A program made the translations under genes and the position numbers. The notes under the pieces are model-generated. The model ran no database searches. It was given only the letters and a program-made list of their open reading frames with translations, and had not been told where the DNA came from. A DNA stretch of 64,000 nt from Fuerstiella sp. (GTDB taxonomy: Bacteria > Planctomycetota > Planctomycetia > Planctomycetales > Planctomycetaceae), in contig JALHMY010000011.1 of NCBI GenBank assembly GCA_022843805.1, positions 1 through 64,000 on the forward strand. Direction: 5' to 3'. This document shows positions 49,334 to 58,960 of this stretch, one piece after another (the first letter of the stretch is position 1; every line of letters begins with the position of its first letter).

Positions 49334-50885
49334 CGCGACTATTGCGTCGTGCCCAGCGATAGAGCAGCGGGAGGGTCATAGCGAACACAGCCGTATAGAG
49401 CACGAGACCGGCATTGGAATGGAAAGCATCAATCGTGCTCCATCGTGCGGAAGTATCACCTTCGTGGGCCAGCGTCCATTCTGCGTAGAGGAAGATGCTG
49501 GCGATCCGTGCAGCGTTCACGACGAGGACAACAGCAGCGGCAAGTAGGTAAGCGACCCAGAGTCGCTTCAGTTTCCCAAACAAGTGCCAGTCGTAGAGAA
49601 TGAATACCGAAATCAGGAAGCAGAAGATCGAAAGCCCTTCGAGACCGCTGCATTGCCATGCGATGTTGACCGCAAAGTCTACCGACTGGATGGTCTGTAC
49701 GAAATTCCCCTGAATTCCATTCGGTCGGATGACTGTGTGGGAGTTCGAGATCAAGACGATCCCACATAACCAAAGCAAGGATTTAACCATTGCCACGGTT
49801 GTGCCCGCCGTCCATTGCCAAAGTATTGTGTGGAATGAATAGAAGATGCTTGGGCTGAGACTGGTAACGACTGCGATGCAGACCGCCTTCGGGTTTACAG
49901 CACACCACCGTAGGGCTTCGAGCGTCCGTACATACGCGAACATCCCTGCGACGCTTCCAGCGGTCGCAAAAATGGAAGCATGCGTCGTGTTCCACTCCGT
50001 CCACTCCAGGTCATGCATAATCCAGGCGGCATAGATAAACGAAGCGACGCTTGCAGCAGCCAGCGGCCAACTCGCCGTCGAACTCACCAATCCCACCCAT
50101 TCCTTGCAAACGATTCGCAACAACAGAGCCAAAGCAATCGTGACAGCCACCAAAACGTGCAAGGCATGGTTCCAGATCCAACCGGTGCCGTATTCGTTCG
50201 CAAGCACCGCAGCGAGAAGCGAGGCCCCGGCGAACGGCAACGCAAGGATTCGCCACGCCACGGGCGATTCCGGTTTCGCGTCAGCCTGCAATCGTTCCTC
50301 ACGTCCAAGTATGCCTGAGACACTGCCCACTTCCGACGGAACTCTCGTATTTGAGGCGGCTGTTGTCCACCGAAACAAACCAGCAGAGGCCAATCCTGCC
50401 ATCAACACGAGAGACCAGAAGGGGTATGCAGGCACGAAGTCGATCCCGCACCCGGATTCTTGGCAGGCGACCGTCACGCTCAGTCGGTTGCGGCCGTCCT
50501 TGATGTAGCCCGACAGATCGGCGAAGAACGAAGAGCAAAGAAAGGCATCTTCGCTGTCCCAAATCGCACGGTACTCAATCCCGTCGATCCGAACCGCGTC
50601 AATGCAACCCTGCTTCGGAACGAGCCAAAGCCTTTCGGAATCCCACGAGCTGTGGACGATTTCGGCGGTGAACGTCTTCTTACCGTTAGTCGTGTTGACG
50701 TTTGTCGCATTCGGCAGGTTGACGGACTCGGATTCCCCGGACGGGTCTATGGCTGCATCCCGTAACACCGCAGGTGGAATCACCCACCAGGTAAGTGCCG
50801 CCGCAATTACGGCAATACACCCGCGCCAGTCCCAGTATCGGAATGGAGATTTCGTCCTAACGTGATACCCCCGCGAACCCCTCAT
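49326..50885 (-). CDS. Exosortase-family transpeptidase
   Basis: A 519-aa inner-membrane protein. The catalytic triad of exosortases is visible: Cys412 (AWQCSGLEG), Arg460 (VNAARIAS) and His489 (AFHSNAG). At least eight hydrophobic segments surround it. Residues 45-150 form an extra soluble loop between the first membrane helices, giving a longer protein than most exosortases (about 300 aa). Starts two bases after the phosphate-binding-like gene, so they form one operon. Cleaves and transfers C-terminal sorting tails of surface proteins. Confidence 0.9.
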   Translation of the reverse strand: MRGSRGYHVRTKSPFRYWDWRGCIAVIAAALTWWVIPPAVLRDAAIDPSGESESVNLPNATNVNTTNGKKTFTAEIVHSSWDSERLWLVPKQGCIDAVRIDGIEYRAIWDSEDAFLCSSFFADLSGYIKDGRNRLSVTVACQESGCGIDFVPAYPFWSLVLMAGLASAGLFRWTTAASNTRVPSEVGSVSGILGREERLQADAKPESPVAWRILALPFAGASLLAAVLANEYGTGWIWNHALHVLVAVTIALALLLRIVCKEWVGLVSSTASWPLAAASVASFIYAAWIMHDLEWTEWNTTHASIFATAGSVAGMFAYVRTLEALRWCAVNPKAVCIAVVTSLSPSIFYSFHTILWQWTAGTTVAMVKSLLWLCGIVLISNSHTVIRPNGIQGNFVQTIQSVDFAVNIAWQCSGLEGLSIFCFLISVFILYDWHLFGKLKRLWVAYLLAAAVVLVVNAARIASIFLYAEWTLAHEGDTSARWSTIDAFHSNAGLVLYTAVFAMTLPLLYRWARRNSRVR

Positions 50886-50887
50886 TG

Positions 50888-51841
50888 CTATCGAAGCCCC
50901 AAACGCTGTGTGGCGTCGATCAACTTGCGAGCGTCGTCGGTCGGCTCCCCTTTCGTTGCGAAGACCAAGGGAATGGTGATGGCAAAGTCAGTTGGAATCA
51001 CACGGACTCTGCTGTTCGCCGCGCTCCGTTCGACGATTCCCAGCCCGCCGGGAGTTTTCTCGACCGCTGCGACCACATCCTCGAATCCCGAGAAGCTTTT
51101 GAGGCCGCGTCGCCAACCACCGCTGATGTGGATATACGCCGGAATCGGTCCGCCAACAATCCGGCGCTCGACCATCAACCGGTCACGGCTATAGAAGCGG
51201 ATTTCCGGATTGTCACCGACGGCAATAACAGTGACTGGCAAGTCCGCACCTCCAACCGCTGACCAATTGGTTATCCGGCCCGTCAGGAGGTCCTTAATTT
51301 GACTCTGCGATAGTGAGGCGACGGAATTGTCAGCTCTCGTTATGAACGCCACGGTCGCCGTCCCGACGCGAAACTCACGCAAGTCGTCATAATTCCCGAT
51401 GTCGAGATTGCCAACTTCGCGGTTCTCCGATTTCAGATCGTCAATGTTCCCGTAGAGTGCAGCGAGATCGGCGTAGCCATCCTGCAATGCGCGGAGGCCC
51501 TGTTTCGTGCCTCCTCCAAGACGGATACGCAAGCTGATTCCGGTCGTCTCCTCAAGTTCCTCTTTATGGTCGTCGAACACTGCCGCACTGGCCGTGCGCG
51601 AACCGACTATCCGCAATTCGTTACTCAACGCGGGAGCAATGCCGGTGACCGATACCACGGCGGCGAGTGCCCAAAGGAATGTGGTCTGGTTCAACAAATG
51701 ATCCTTTTGCCGGTTACGCCAACGGAAAACAGCAATCGCAAATCGTCGCGACTGAACACAAACATTGGCAGCACATCTATATAACACTTCTTTAATGACA
51801 TGAGTTAGAGAATTGTGTGCTTTTGTCTTGCGCTGTTTCAT
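50888..51841 (-). CDS. Phosphate-binding-like (PstS-type) periplasmic protein
   Basis: A 317-aa solute-binding protein. ATG 51841 follows AGGAGAT; the open frame extends to 52057 but through the pilin gene. A long basic N-terminus precedes the signal core (FLWALAAVVSVTGIAPALS, about 52-70). The mature part is a type II periplasmic fold (LRIVGSRTA, RLGGGTKQGLRAL, SQIKDLLTGRITNWS, GGLGIVERS). The ITNWSxVGG motif is typical of PstS-like proteins. No permease gene is near, so it may have a surface or sensory role. Divergent from the pilin gene (34-bp gap). Confidence 0.82.
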   Translation of the reverse strand: MKQRKTKAHNSLTHVIKEVLYRCAANVCVQSRRFAIAVFRWRNRQKDHLLNQTTFLWALAAVVSVTGIAPALSNELRIVGSRTASAAVFDDHKEELEETTGISLRIRLGGGTKQGLRALQDGYADLAALYGNIDDLKSENREVGNLDIGNYDDLREFRVGTATVAFITRADNSVASLSQSQIKDLLTGRITNWSAVGGADLPVTVIAVGDNPEIRFYSRDRLMVERRIVGGPIPAYIHISGGWRRGLKSFSGFEDVVAAVEKTPGGLGIVERSAANSRVRVIPTDFAITIPLVFATKGEPTDDARKLIDATQRLGLR

Positions 51842-51875
51842 GACAGTAGTAATCTCCTGATAAGGAGGCCACTTC

Positions 51876-53045
51876 ATGAAGCAACTCAACCCATTCCCAT
51901 TCAACGACGACGGATCGGCGAAGCGTAACGCCCGAGTCCAACAAGCCAAAGGTGCCTTTACATTACTTGAGGTGGCCGCTGCTCTGGCAGTGGTCGCATT
52001 GCTTACAGCGACTACCGCCGAAGCTGCGTTTTCCCTTTTGGAGTTGTGCATTGTCATTATGATGATGGGACTTTTGGGTGGACTTGTTCTTGGACAAATG
52101 ACTCAGGATAAGCGTATTGCCAGAAACGTCGATACGCAGATGAATCTGGGAAAGATTGAAAAGGCACTGGAACGCTTCGTCAGGCAGAACAACAGGCTGC
52201 CACTTCCGGCCGATGGCTCCAAGCCGATGTCCGACTCCGCGTTTGGAGTGGAAGTGGCTGATGCGTCTTTGGCTACGTTCAACGATGGGGTGGACACCGT
52301 TGGTGGCGTTGTACCCGTGCGGACGTTGGCGTCCTACGGACTCGTTGATTCGGATATCCTCGATGAATGGAATAACGAGCTGGCGTATGTGGTTTCCAAA
52401 AAAGCGACCGAAACGAACGCATTTGTAAATTACGCGGGATCGTTAGCGGGGAGTATCAAAGTTGAAGATGGCAGCGGCGGAATACGCACATCCACCGCAC
52501 TTGCGCTCGTCATGAGCTATGGGGAGACGGGCCACGGCGCATATCAGACGAGCGGTACAAAGAAAGTGGCTCATATTGTTAATCCCGATGCATTGCAGAA
52601 CTGTCACTGCAACGCTGACGGGTCGCTGAAGACATTTGACAATACGTTCGTCCTGCATCCGGCAACGATCAGTTACGACGATCCGTTAAACAGGTTTGAT
52701 CATTCGGGTCGGTTTTTGAATCCTGAGTCTTTCTCGCGGTCAACGGGAACCCTCGCTACACCATCGGCTCCCACGCCGACTCCAGATCCCCCTCCTGATT
52801 CTGTTCCGCTTCCGCCACCAACCCCCACACCAACTCCGACTCCAACGCCAACGCCCACACCCGTTCCAACTCCAACGCCAACGCCCACACCCGTTCCAAC
52901 TCCAACTCCAACGCCCACACCGGCTCCTGCGCCAAGTCCCACACCAACTCCGACTCCGACACCAACCCCGACTCCAACACCTCCACCAGCACCCGCTCCA
53001 ACGCCGTCACCCACTCCGGTATCGGAATCACCACCAGGGCGATAG
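51876..53045 (+). CDS. Pilin-like protein with two prepilin motifs and Pro/Thr-repeat tail
   Basis: A 389-aa protein with an excellent AAGGAGG ribosome site. Two prepilin-type motifs occur in tandem: AFTLLE at 27-32 with its hydrophobic helix [11 protein letters not shown], then AFSLLE at 51-56 with helix [17 protein letters not shown]. Both have Ala at -1 and Glu at +5. Residues 80-280 form a pseudopilin-like globular region. Residues 290-380 are repeated Pro-Thr pairs with a few Val and Ala, then a short end. The tail could be a glycosylated stalk. Confidence 0.8.
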   Translation: MKQLNPFPFNDDGSAKRNARVQQAKGAFTLLEVAAALAVVALLTATTAEAAFSLLELCIVIMMMGLLGGLVLGQMTQDKRIARNVDTQMNLGKIEKALERFVRQNNRLPLPADGSKPMSDSAFGVEVADASLATFNDGVDTVGGVVPVRTLASYGLVDSDILDEWNNELAYVVSKKATETNAFVNYAGSLAGSIKVEDGSGGIRTSTALALVMSYGETGHGAYQTSGTKKVAHIVNPDALQNCHCNADGSLKTFDNTFVLHPATISYDDPLNRFDHSGRFLNPESFSRSTGTLATPSAPTPTPDPPPDSVPLPPPTPTPTPTPTPTPTPVPTPTPTPTPVPTPTPTPTPAPAPSPTPTPTPTPTPTPTPPPAPAPTPSPTPVSESPPGR

Positions 53046-53054
53046 GTGCCGGGG

Positions 53055-53188
53055 TCAATAAGCGAGTAGATAAGCGGGCGACTTGGTGAGCCGGTCACGG
53101 CTCCTGATGTAGGTGAGCGTCGTCCGTGGGGCCGCATGTCCGGCGAATTCCTGCAAGTCGATGATGTCCGATCCGCGCTCGCGGGCCG
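53055..53188 (-). pseudogene. Tyrosine recombinase (integrase) C-terminal remnant
   Basis: On the minus strand this segment encodes AREHG-like [14 protein letters not shown], then [18 protein letters not shown] and KSPAYLLAY with a stop at 53055-53057. It is the end of an XerC/phage-type integrase, with the conserved GHxxxxTT and the catalytic Tyr in LTYIR. The upstream part is frameshifted or lost before about 53190. It marks an old recombination junction next to the envelope genes. Confidence 0.7.
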
Positions 53189-53333
53189 TGTGTTAGGTCG
53201 CGGATGTCGCCGACAGGGCGACAGAGTTTCACAATAGTTGACTCAAGGTGTACCTTTCGCCGGAGTTCATCAAACGGCATCCAGGCTTCACTTTATTGGT
53301 GACAAAAGGTAGGTGACAGAATAATGTCGCCGG

Positions 53334-53975
53334 ATGGATGGTTCTACTTCCGTCAATCTCGTCGGGTATGCCCGCATTTCTTCCGCCGATCAATCTGAGG
53401 ATGGACAGGTCGATGCCCTTCGCCGCGCCGGTTCGACCCGGATTGTGGTCGAGAAGGTTTCCGGGGTCGGGGTGCGACCTCTTCTCGATGAGCTGATTGA
53501 AAGCCTTGCGTTTGGCGACACGCTCGCGATCACGGAAGTAAGTCGCCTCGGCCGAACCACCTCGGATATTCTCTTGCTGGTCGAAGACCTGCATCGGCGG
53601 GGCGTTCACCTCCGCATTCTCAATCTCGGCATCGACACCGGCACGCCAGCCGGAGGTCTCGTACTCACCATGATGGCCGGGCTTGCCAAATTCGAGCGGG
53701 AACTTCTGCGAGAACGGCAGCGACGAGGGATCGAAGCTGCGCGACAGCGGGGCAAGCATCTTGGCCGACCTCCGCTGCTCACCGCGAAACATGCTGAGTC
53801 GGCCATTCAGCGGCTTCAGACTGAAAGTCTGGCCGCTATCGCGAGCGAATGGCGCGTCTCGGAGAGAACGCTGTCGCGTTCAGTGAAGAAACACGCGGGG
53901 GACGGCCCGCCGCCGTTGCGTCCTGGCGGCAAGGGAAAACCAAAGCGTCGCGGCCACATTCACAAGATGGAGTAG
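53334..53975 (+). CDS. Serine resolvase/invertase (Tn3-type)
   Basis: A 213-aa small serine recombinase. Catalytic Ser16 is in GYARISSADQ. VSRLGRTTSDILLLVEDL, GGLVLTMMAGLAKFERELLRERQ and the GKHLGRPPLL linker follow. A C-terminal HTH ends in a basic Pro/Gly/Lys tail. Likely resolves plasmid dimers or transposon cointegrates; a res site would be expected in 53190-53333, where I see no clear repeats. Confidence 0.9.
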   Translation: MDGSTSVNLVGYARISSADQSEDGQVDALRRAGSTRIVVEKVSGVGVRPLLDELIESLAFGDTLAITEVSRLGRTTSDILLLVEDLHRRGVHLRILNLGIDTGTPAGGLVLTMMAGLAKFERELLRERQRRGIEAARQRGKHLGRPPLLTAKHAESAIQRLQTESLAAIASEWRVSERTLSRSVKKHAGDGPPPLRPGGKGKPKRRGHIHKME

Positions 53976-53980
53976 AAATC

Positions 53981-54376
53981 ATGGATAACCTTCTTACCGC
54001 TTCTTTTGAAGCACACAACACCGACCGGAATCATCATCGCCGTTATGAGATTCGGCTTGGGCGCGATCTGTTCGGCGAATGGACCGTTTCTCTGAACTAT
54101 GGTCGCACCGGGCGAGGTGGCCAAGAGATTCGGCACACGGGGTCGGACCCGGCTCAGCTTCAGCACGTCATTCGTGAATCCCTTCGGCGACGGCTGTCTG
54201 CCCCTGGGCGGATTGGCTGCAAGTACGTGCTAACGGGCATGAACGCCGCTGAAGGCATCGACGGTGCGCACTGGCTGCCTGCCGACCTAATGTCACAGTT
54301 CGTACTGACTGACCCTTCGCCTAAACTGGGGTACCGGATGATCTGCGTGAAGTCTCGCGAATGCAGGCGAAAATGA
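53981..54376 (+). CDS. WGR-domain protein
   Basis: A 131-aa protein with a WGR fold: RYEIRLGRDLFGEWTVSLNY then GRTGRGGQE (residues 21-49), with further conserved segments to about residue 110. WGR domains bind nucleic acid or DNA ends and occur alone in many bacteria and plasmids. The open frame extends to 53849 in the resolvase gene, but ATG 53981 fits the family start. Follows the resolvase by 5 bp. Confidence 0.75.
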   Translation: MDNLLTASFEAHNTDRNHHRRYEIRLGRDLFGEWTVSLNYGRTGRGGQEIRHTGSDPAQLQHVIRESLRRRLSAPGRIGCKYVLTGMNAAEGIDGAHWLPADLMSQFVLTDPSPKLGYRMICVKSRECRRK

Positions 54377-55235
54377 CGCGGAGACGCCGTTTTTTGCCTG
54401 TTATTTGGCAACTTCGCAAGCACTACGGCCACGGCTTCAAGTATTGAAACTTTCAGAGCAGTGTGACCATTAAGAACTTCGCCAAGCGATTGGAAGCGAA
54501 GGGATTTCCAACGTGACGAGGGGCTTTCTCAACCAACCTCAGCACCGTATTAGCTGTCACATCGAGTCATTGATCCTTCCGACGCCGAGAACTTCCAAGC
54601 TCTGGGGCCATTCAGGGGATTTTGCGTTTGTTGCGGGCAGACTCGACCCGCTATTCGGATGAAAAGCCTCGCAAAGCCAATTCAAGCCGGATGTTTGGGT
54701 TTTCAAACCGGGAAGCCGCGTTTCTCCCTGAGAAAAGTGACGTTTCCTGCGAAAACCGCGAAACACACCGCGAAATCGAGCAAAATACCCCCAGATTCGC
54801 CTCCCTTCCCGGTGATGCTTCTGCCTCTGTGCGGAAACTACATCGATTGCGTGAATTCGTACACGCAGCGGGAGAGCTTGAATAACCGCTTTGACCTAAA
54901 GCTTTGAACGGGCTCGCAAAATCAAGTCGGCCGTCCGCACGTCATAACGCCCATCCACGTCGCTAGTTCTGCAATGTCCGCAAGAGCCGACAACGGCAAG
55001 CTCGCGGACTTTCTGTCGGTCATTGGGCGCTGATGATCTCGGGAAGTGCCAGTGACCTCAATAGAGTTGGGTGTCGGCCGGGACAACGAAAACAGCCTTC
55101 GGCACGCGGGTTGCCAAGGGCCGGGCGATTCCAAGCCTCAGTGCGGGGATTGCTCCCGTACTCAACCAGAGGGCCGATGGGGGATCAGCGGAAGATTCGG
55201 AAGTGAACTCTTGGCAAACGTGGGGAGAGAAAATC
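54377..55235. other. Non-coding stretch with GCGAAA repeats
   Basis: No frame here resembles a protein. A short tandem array lies at 54749-54775: GCGAAAA, then CCGCGAAA at 54756-54763 and 54768-54775 (12-bp spacing). These are possible ParB or initiator sites upstream of the ParB gene. The rest is featureless to me. Confidence 0.4.
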
Positions 55236-56054
55236 ATGGCTCGGCGATACGGCACGATGAAGGCGGGGAAGCTTAAGAAAACGATCAATCACATTCGTGA
55301 AGGCATGGGGACGGACGAAGAGTTGCGTCAACTCGGCCGTTCATTCCTCCAGCGTCCCATCCATCCAATCATTTGCCGCGATGACTTCGAGGTTGTCGAT
55401 GGCAATCGCCGCCTCGCGGGAGTGCTGCTTGAGGCGGGGCCGGACGCCGACGTTCCCGTCTGCATTACCGACGAGTCGTTGGATGAGAGCGCGAAGCTCG
55501 AAATCATGATGGCCTCCGCAATTCATACGCGGGGCTTGAGTGCCCACGAGGAGTACTTGGGGGCCAGCCAATGGTTGGAGCGGAACCCCGGTGCCACCGC
55601 CGAGCAACTCGGCGACCGCATCGGCAGAAAGCCCGCGATGATGAGCAGAATTCTCTCGCTCGGGCGCTGTGCTCCTGCCGTGAGGGACGCGGCAGCATCG
55701 GGTTTGCTCGGCGTCACGGAGTGGAACGCGCTCTCGACGTGCCCCGAAGAAAAACAACTGGAACTACTGGCGGACCGCCTTTCGGGAAAGATCGGCAACC
55801 GGGATCAACTCGCGCAGGCCAGCAAGGGCGTTCGCCGTCGCAACGAGCCAACAGTCAAGCTGACACGCATCAAATGCACCTTGCCATCGTCAGGCGTGAG
55901 CATCGTGGCCAGTGGTGCGGAGCTGTCGCTGGATGAATTCATCGAATCGCTCGGCGAGGCTCAGAAGGAAGCGAAAAAAGCCCGCGACAACGGCGGCGAC
56001 ATTAAGTCGTTTCAGTCGTTGATGGCAGCCAAGAACAAGAAGCAAAACGAGTGA
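55236..56054 (+). CDS. ParB/RepB/Spo0J-family DNA-binding protein
   Basis: A 272-aa ParB-like protein from ATG 55236, after GGGGAGAG. The longer frame to 55071 is not family-like. The ParB box is VVDGNRRLAG at 53-62, with PIHPIICRDD before it. The HTH covers residues about 115-150 (TAEQLGDRIGRKPAMMSRIL). A basic, helical C-terminus follows. It is 14.7 kb from parA, so it may instead be an independent regulator of the nearby transfer genes. Confidence 0.8.
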   Translation: MARRYGTMKAGKLKKTINHIREGMGTDEELRQLGRSFLQRPIHPIICRDDFEVVDGNRRLAGVLLEAGPDADVPVCITDESLDESAKLEIMMASAIHTRGLSAHEEYLGASQWLERNPGATAEQLGDRIGRKPAMMSRILSLGRCAPAVRDAAASGLLGVTEWNALSTCPEEKQLELLADRLSGKIGNRDQLAQASKGVRRRNEPTVKLTRIKCTLPSSGVSIVASGAELSLDEFIESLGEAQKEAKKARDNGGDIKSFQSLMAAKNKKQNE

Positions 56055-56171
56055 GCGTCTCGATAACAACGCTCCCAGTGACCGCAGCGTAGGCGGTCGA
56101 AAGTCCGAGCAGGTCGGCGACTTGGTCGGCACGGTCTAACTCTAACACTCTTTCAAGAACGGAGTATTTCT

Positions 56172-56243
56172 ATGGACCTCTATACGCTCTTGTTGACTGA
56201 ACTCCTGTGCTTTTTGTTCCGGAAGAACATCGACAAGAAGTAA
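56172..56243 (+). CDS. 23-aa candidate small protein
   Basis: A short frame with a hydrophobic middle (LYTLLLTELLCFLF) and basic end (RKNIDKK). GGAG lies nine bases before the ATG. It could be a small membrane peptide, but nothing proves translation. Confidence 0.25.
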   Translation: MDLYTLLLTELLCFLFRKNIDKK

Positions 56244-56393
56244 CCCGCCCACAATTACGTGAGGGCGGTGCGGGCTGGCTTCGCCTGCATGACGCGGGCG
56301 GAGCCAGGCACGCAAAAGGCAACCGACTAGCGACAGTCCGGCGCGTATTCCAGGCCGTGGAAATAACTGACCCAAGTATGAAAGTCACTCATC

Positions 56394-56681
56394 ATGCAAA
56401 GCCTATTCGGAATCATTCAGTTGATGTTTGTGTGCGGCACGATCCTCGCGGCGACATTCGCGATATTGCTCTCGCTACCAGAAAGCAAGCTGCGCGATTT
56501 TCTGATGCCGATCATCGGTTGGTGTGTCGCGATCTTCTGTGGAATTTATTGCCTCTCGCCCATCGACATCGTCCCGGAAGCCGTGCTTGGTCCGTTTGGC
56601 CTGATCGACGATCTCGGCGCATTGGTGACCGGCATTGCGGCAGCACGGATGGCGATGAAACAGGCGAAAGAAGAAGGCTAA
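56394..56681 (+). CDS. DUF1232 (YkvA-like) membrane protein
   Basis: A 95-aa membrane protein. Two hydrophobic helices (7-27 and 40-54) flank the family motif SPIDIVPEAVLGPFGLIDDL at 55-74. DUF1232 proteins are small membrane proteins of unknown function; this one sits before the coupling protein gene and may be part of the transfer region. Confidence 0.8.
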   Translation: MQSLFGIIQLMFVCGTILAATFAILLSLPESKLRDFLMPIIGWCVAIFCGIYCLSPIDIVPEAVLGPFGLIDDLGALVTGIAAARMAMKQAKEEG

Positions 56682-56724
56682 TAGAACCTCATACCTGTGG
56701 AAGCAATGCCAAGGAGATTACCCA

Positions 56725-58569
56725 ATGACAATCAACGCACGCAGCATCATGAACCGCATCTACCCAGCCATATACGCATTCTGCCGTGTCATGCTGATCG
56801 GGAGTGTGTCGGCGTTCGGCTATGCCATGGCGTCAGCGGTTCTCGATTTCGGCGGACTGGTCATTGTCGCGATCGTAGTCCTCGTGATCGCGGCCGCAAC
56901 CCGGCGTCGAAGCGAAGCGTTTACCGCGTTCGGTACGGCACGCTGGGCCGACGCCAATGACCTGCGGGCGGCAGGCATGCTCAGCGCCAGCCGTGGGCCG
57001 ATCCTCGGTCGCGTGATGGACGGAAGCAAACCGTCGTTGCGACAGGCAACGCGGGACCTGTTCGACTGCAATGTGCCGTCGAAGGAAGCGTGCGAACAGT
57101 TCCTGGCCTCGGTGCGGTTCGGCCAGAAAGCAAAGCTGAACCCCGTACTGGTCAGGATGCCAAAGGCAGTACATACGGCAGTGTTCGCACCGACGGGCGT
57201 CGGTAAAGGCGTGTCGTGCGTCGTCCCGTTCCTGCTGACAACCGACGAGTCGGCGGTTGTCGTCGATTTCAAGGGTGAGAATTTCCGGCTGACGGCCGAG
57301 CACCGGCGGCGGGCATTCGGACACCGGATCGTCGTACTCGATCCGTTCCGGATGGTGACGCAGACTCCTGACACATTCAATCCCCTGGAGTTCATTGACC
57401 GGGAGTCCCCGACGGCGATTGACGAATGCCGCGACCTGGCGGAAGCGCTGGTGATTCGTACCGGACACGAACATGAAAGACATTGGTCGGACTCAGCCGA
57501 GGGATGGATTTCGGCTTTGACCGCCCTCGTTGTTCAGTACGGCGAGCCCAATGACCGGTCCCTGCAAACCGTGCGGACGCTGCTGTCGAGTCCCGACAAG
57601 CTCGAACTGGCCATCAAGCTGATGTGTGCATCGGATGTGTGGCAGGGAATGCTGGCCCGAATGGGCAACGATCTCACTCGATTCAAGGATAAGGAGCTGG
57701 GATCAGTTATGACAACGACGCAACGATTCTGCCGATTCCTCGACACGCTGGCCATCGCCGATAGCACCAAGACCAGCAGCTTCGATCCGGCAGATTTGCT
57801 CAGCGGCAAGATGACCGTGTACTTGATCCTGCCGCCTGAGCACATGCGGGCGCAGTCACCATTGCTCCGGATGTGGATTGGTTCACTGCTTCGAGCGGTC
57901 GTGCGCGGTGGGTTGCAGGAACAAACGAAAGTGACTTTCGTGCTCGATGAAGCGGCCAGTCTTGGTCACATGGAAGCGTTGGACGACGCGGTGGATAAAT
58001 ATCGCGGATTCGGAGTGCGAATTTTGTTCATGTGGCAGTCCCTGGGTCAACTCCGGAAATGTTTTCCCGATGGCCAGGATCAGACACTGCTCAGTAACGT
58101 CAGTCAAATTTTCTTCGGCATCAATGATCTGCAAACGGCGGAGTATGTCAGCAGCCGGTTGGGCGAGGAAAGCATCTTGCTCCGCAGCGGCGGGACCAGT
58201 ACGGGCACGTCGCATCAAAGCTCGATGAAAGGCGACAGCAGTTCCAGCTACTCGGCGAATGAGAACGACAACTGGGCACAACATGGCCGCAAACTGTTGA
58301 AACCTGAAGAAGTCCTGGCGCTGCCGGAGCGGGTCGCCATCACGTTCACACCCGGAGTGCCGCCGATCTGGACCCGGCTGGTGCGCTACTACGAAGAGTC
58401 GCTCGTCCCTCGGCAACCGGGAACGTGGGAGCGATTCAAGGCAACGGCGGATGTCGCACTGTTCTCGGCTGTCCTGCTGTCTGCGGCATTGATGCTCGCG
58501 GCGACATGTTCAGGGGTACGTCTTCAGCGGTCGCAGGTGGAACACCTGCCGACCGGATACCGACCATAA
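56725..58569 (+). CDS. Type IV coupling protein (VirD4/TraG)
   Basis: A 614-aa conjugative coupling ATPase. Membrane helices at about 12-58 anchor it. Walker A is APTGVGKG at 155-162 and Walker B FVLDEAASLGHME near 405-417. Later motifs TDLTRF-like and SNVSQIFFGIND complete the family. It has an AAGGAGAT ribosome site. It links the relaxosome to a type IV secretion channel; no VirB/Tra channel genes are seen in this window. A C-terminal hydrophobic stretch (573-592) is unusual. Confidence 0.92.
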   Translation: MTINARSIMNRIYPAIYAFCRVMLIGSVSAFGYAMASAVLDFGGLVIVAIVVLVIAAATRRRSEAFTAFGTARWADANDLRAAGMLSASRGPILGRVMDGSKPSLRQATRDLFDCNVPSKEACEQFLASVRFGQKAKLNPVLVRMPKAVHTAVFAPTGVGKGVSCVVPFLLTTDESAVVVDFKGENFRLTAEHRRRAFGHRIVVLDPFRMVTQTPDTFNPLEFIDRESPTAIDECRDLAEALVIRTGHEHERHWSDSAEGWISALTALVVQYGEPNDRSLQTVRTLLSSPDKLELAIKLMCASDVWQGMLARMGNDLTRFKDKELGSVMTTTQRFCRFLDTLAIADSTKTSSFDPADLLSGKMTVYLILPPEHMRAQSPLLRMWIGSLLRAVVRGGLQEQTKVTFVLDEAASLGHMEALDDAVDKYRGFGVRILFMWQSLGQLRKCFPDGQDQTLLSNVSQIFFGINDLQTAEYVSSRLGEESILLRSGGTSTGTSHQSSMKGDSSSSYSANENDNWAQHGRKLLKPEEVLALPERVAITFTPGVPPIWTRLVRYYEESLVPRQPGTWERFKATADVALFSAVLLSAALMLAATCSGVRLQRSQVEHLPTGYRP

Positions 58570-58598
58570 GTTCCTCATCACGGAAAGACAGGTGAATC

Positions 58599-58883
58599 AT
58601 GGCTGCACGCGACTTCTTCGAGGTCATGAAAGAAACAATCAACGCGATTGCCCCTGGCCTTAAAAACATCGGGCCGGAACTCGGGGCTGAGTTGTCCCGG
58701 CTCGGTACGCAAGGAGCGATGGAAATGGCCCAGGCACTCTTCAACGGTGCGGCGTTCACGCCCTATGGACCTGGCCAGTACACGCCAACGCCGGAGATGG
58801 ACAAAGGCACGCAGGATCACGGCGTCCAGGCAGCGACACCGCAACCCGAACCGGAGCAGGAGCGCGGTGGACGGGAGATGTAG
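58599..58883 (+). CDS. Small transfer-region protein, 94 aa
   Basis: Helical N-terminus (DFFEVMKETINAIAPGLKNI), glycine-rich middle, and a disordered Pro/Glu-rich tail. No named domain. It follows the coupling protein by 30 bp with a good ribosome site. Likely a plasmid transfer accessory gene. Confidence 0.65.
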   Translation: MAARDFFEVMKETINAIAPGLKNIGPELGAELSRLGTQGAMEMAQALFNGAAFTPYGPGQYTPTPEMDKGTQDHGVQAATPQPEPEQERGGREM

Positions 58884-58960
58884 CGACGGAAGATGCGAAC
58901 GGAACGCAAAGCAGATGGATGCAGGTGTGATTCTTTAACCCCATGAAGGGAGATTTCAAC

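Noticed and set aside
52700-53137. 145-aa minus-strand Gly-Val repeat protein
   Set aside because: It is the reverse complement of the Pro-Thr repeat tail of the pilin-like gene, a codon-repeat artefact.
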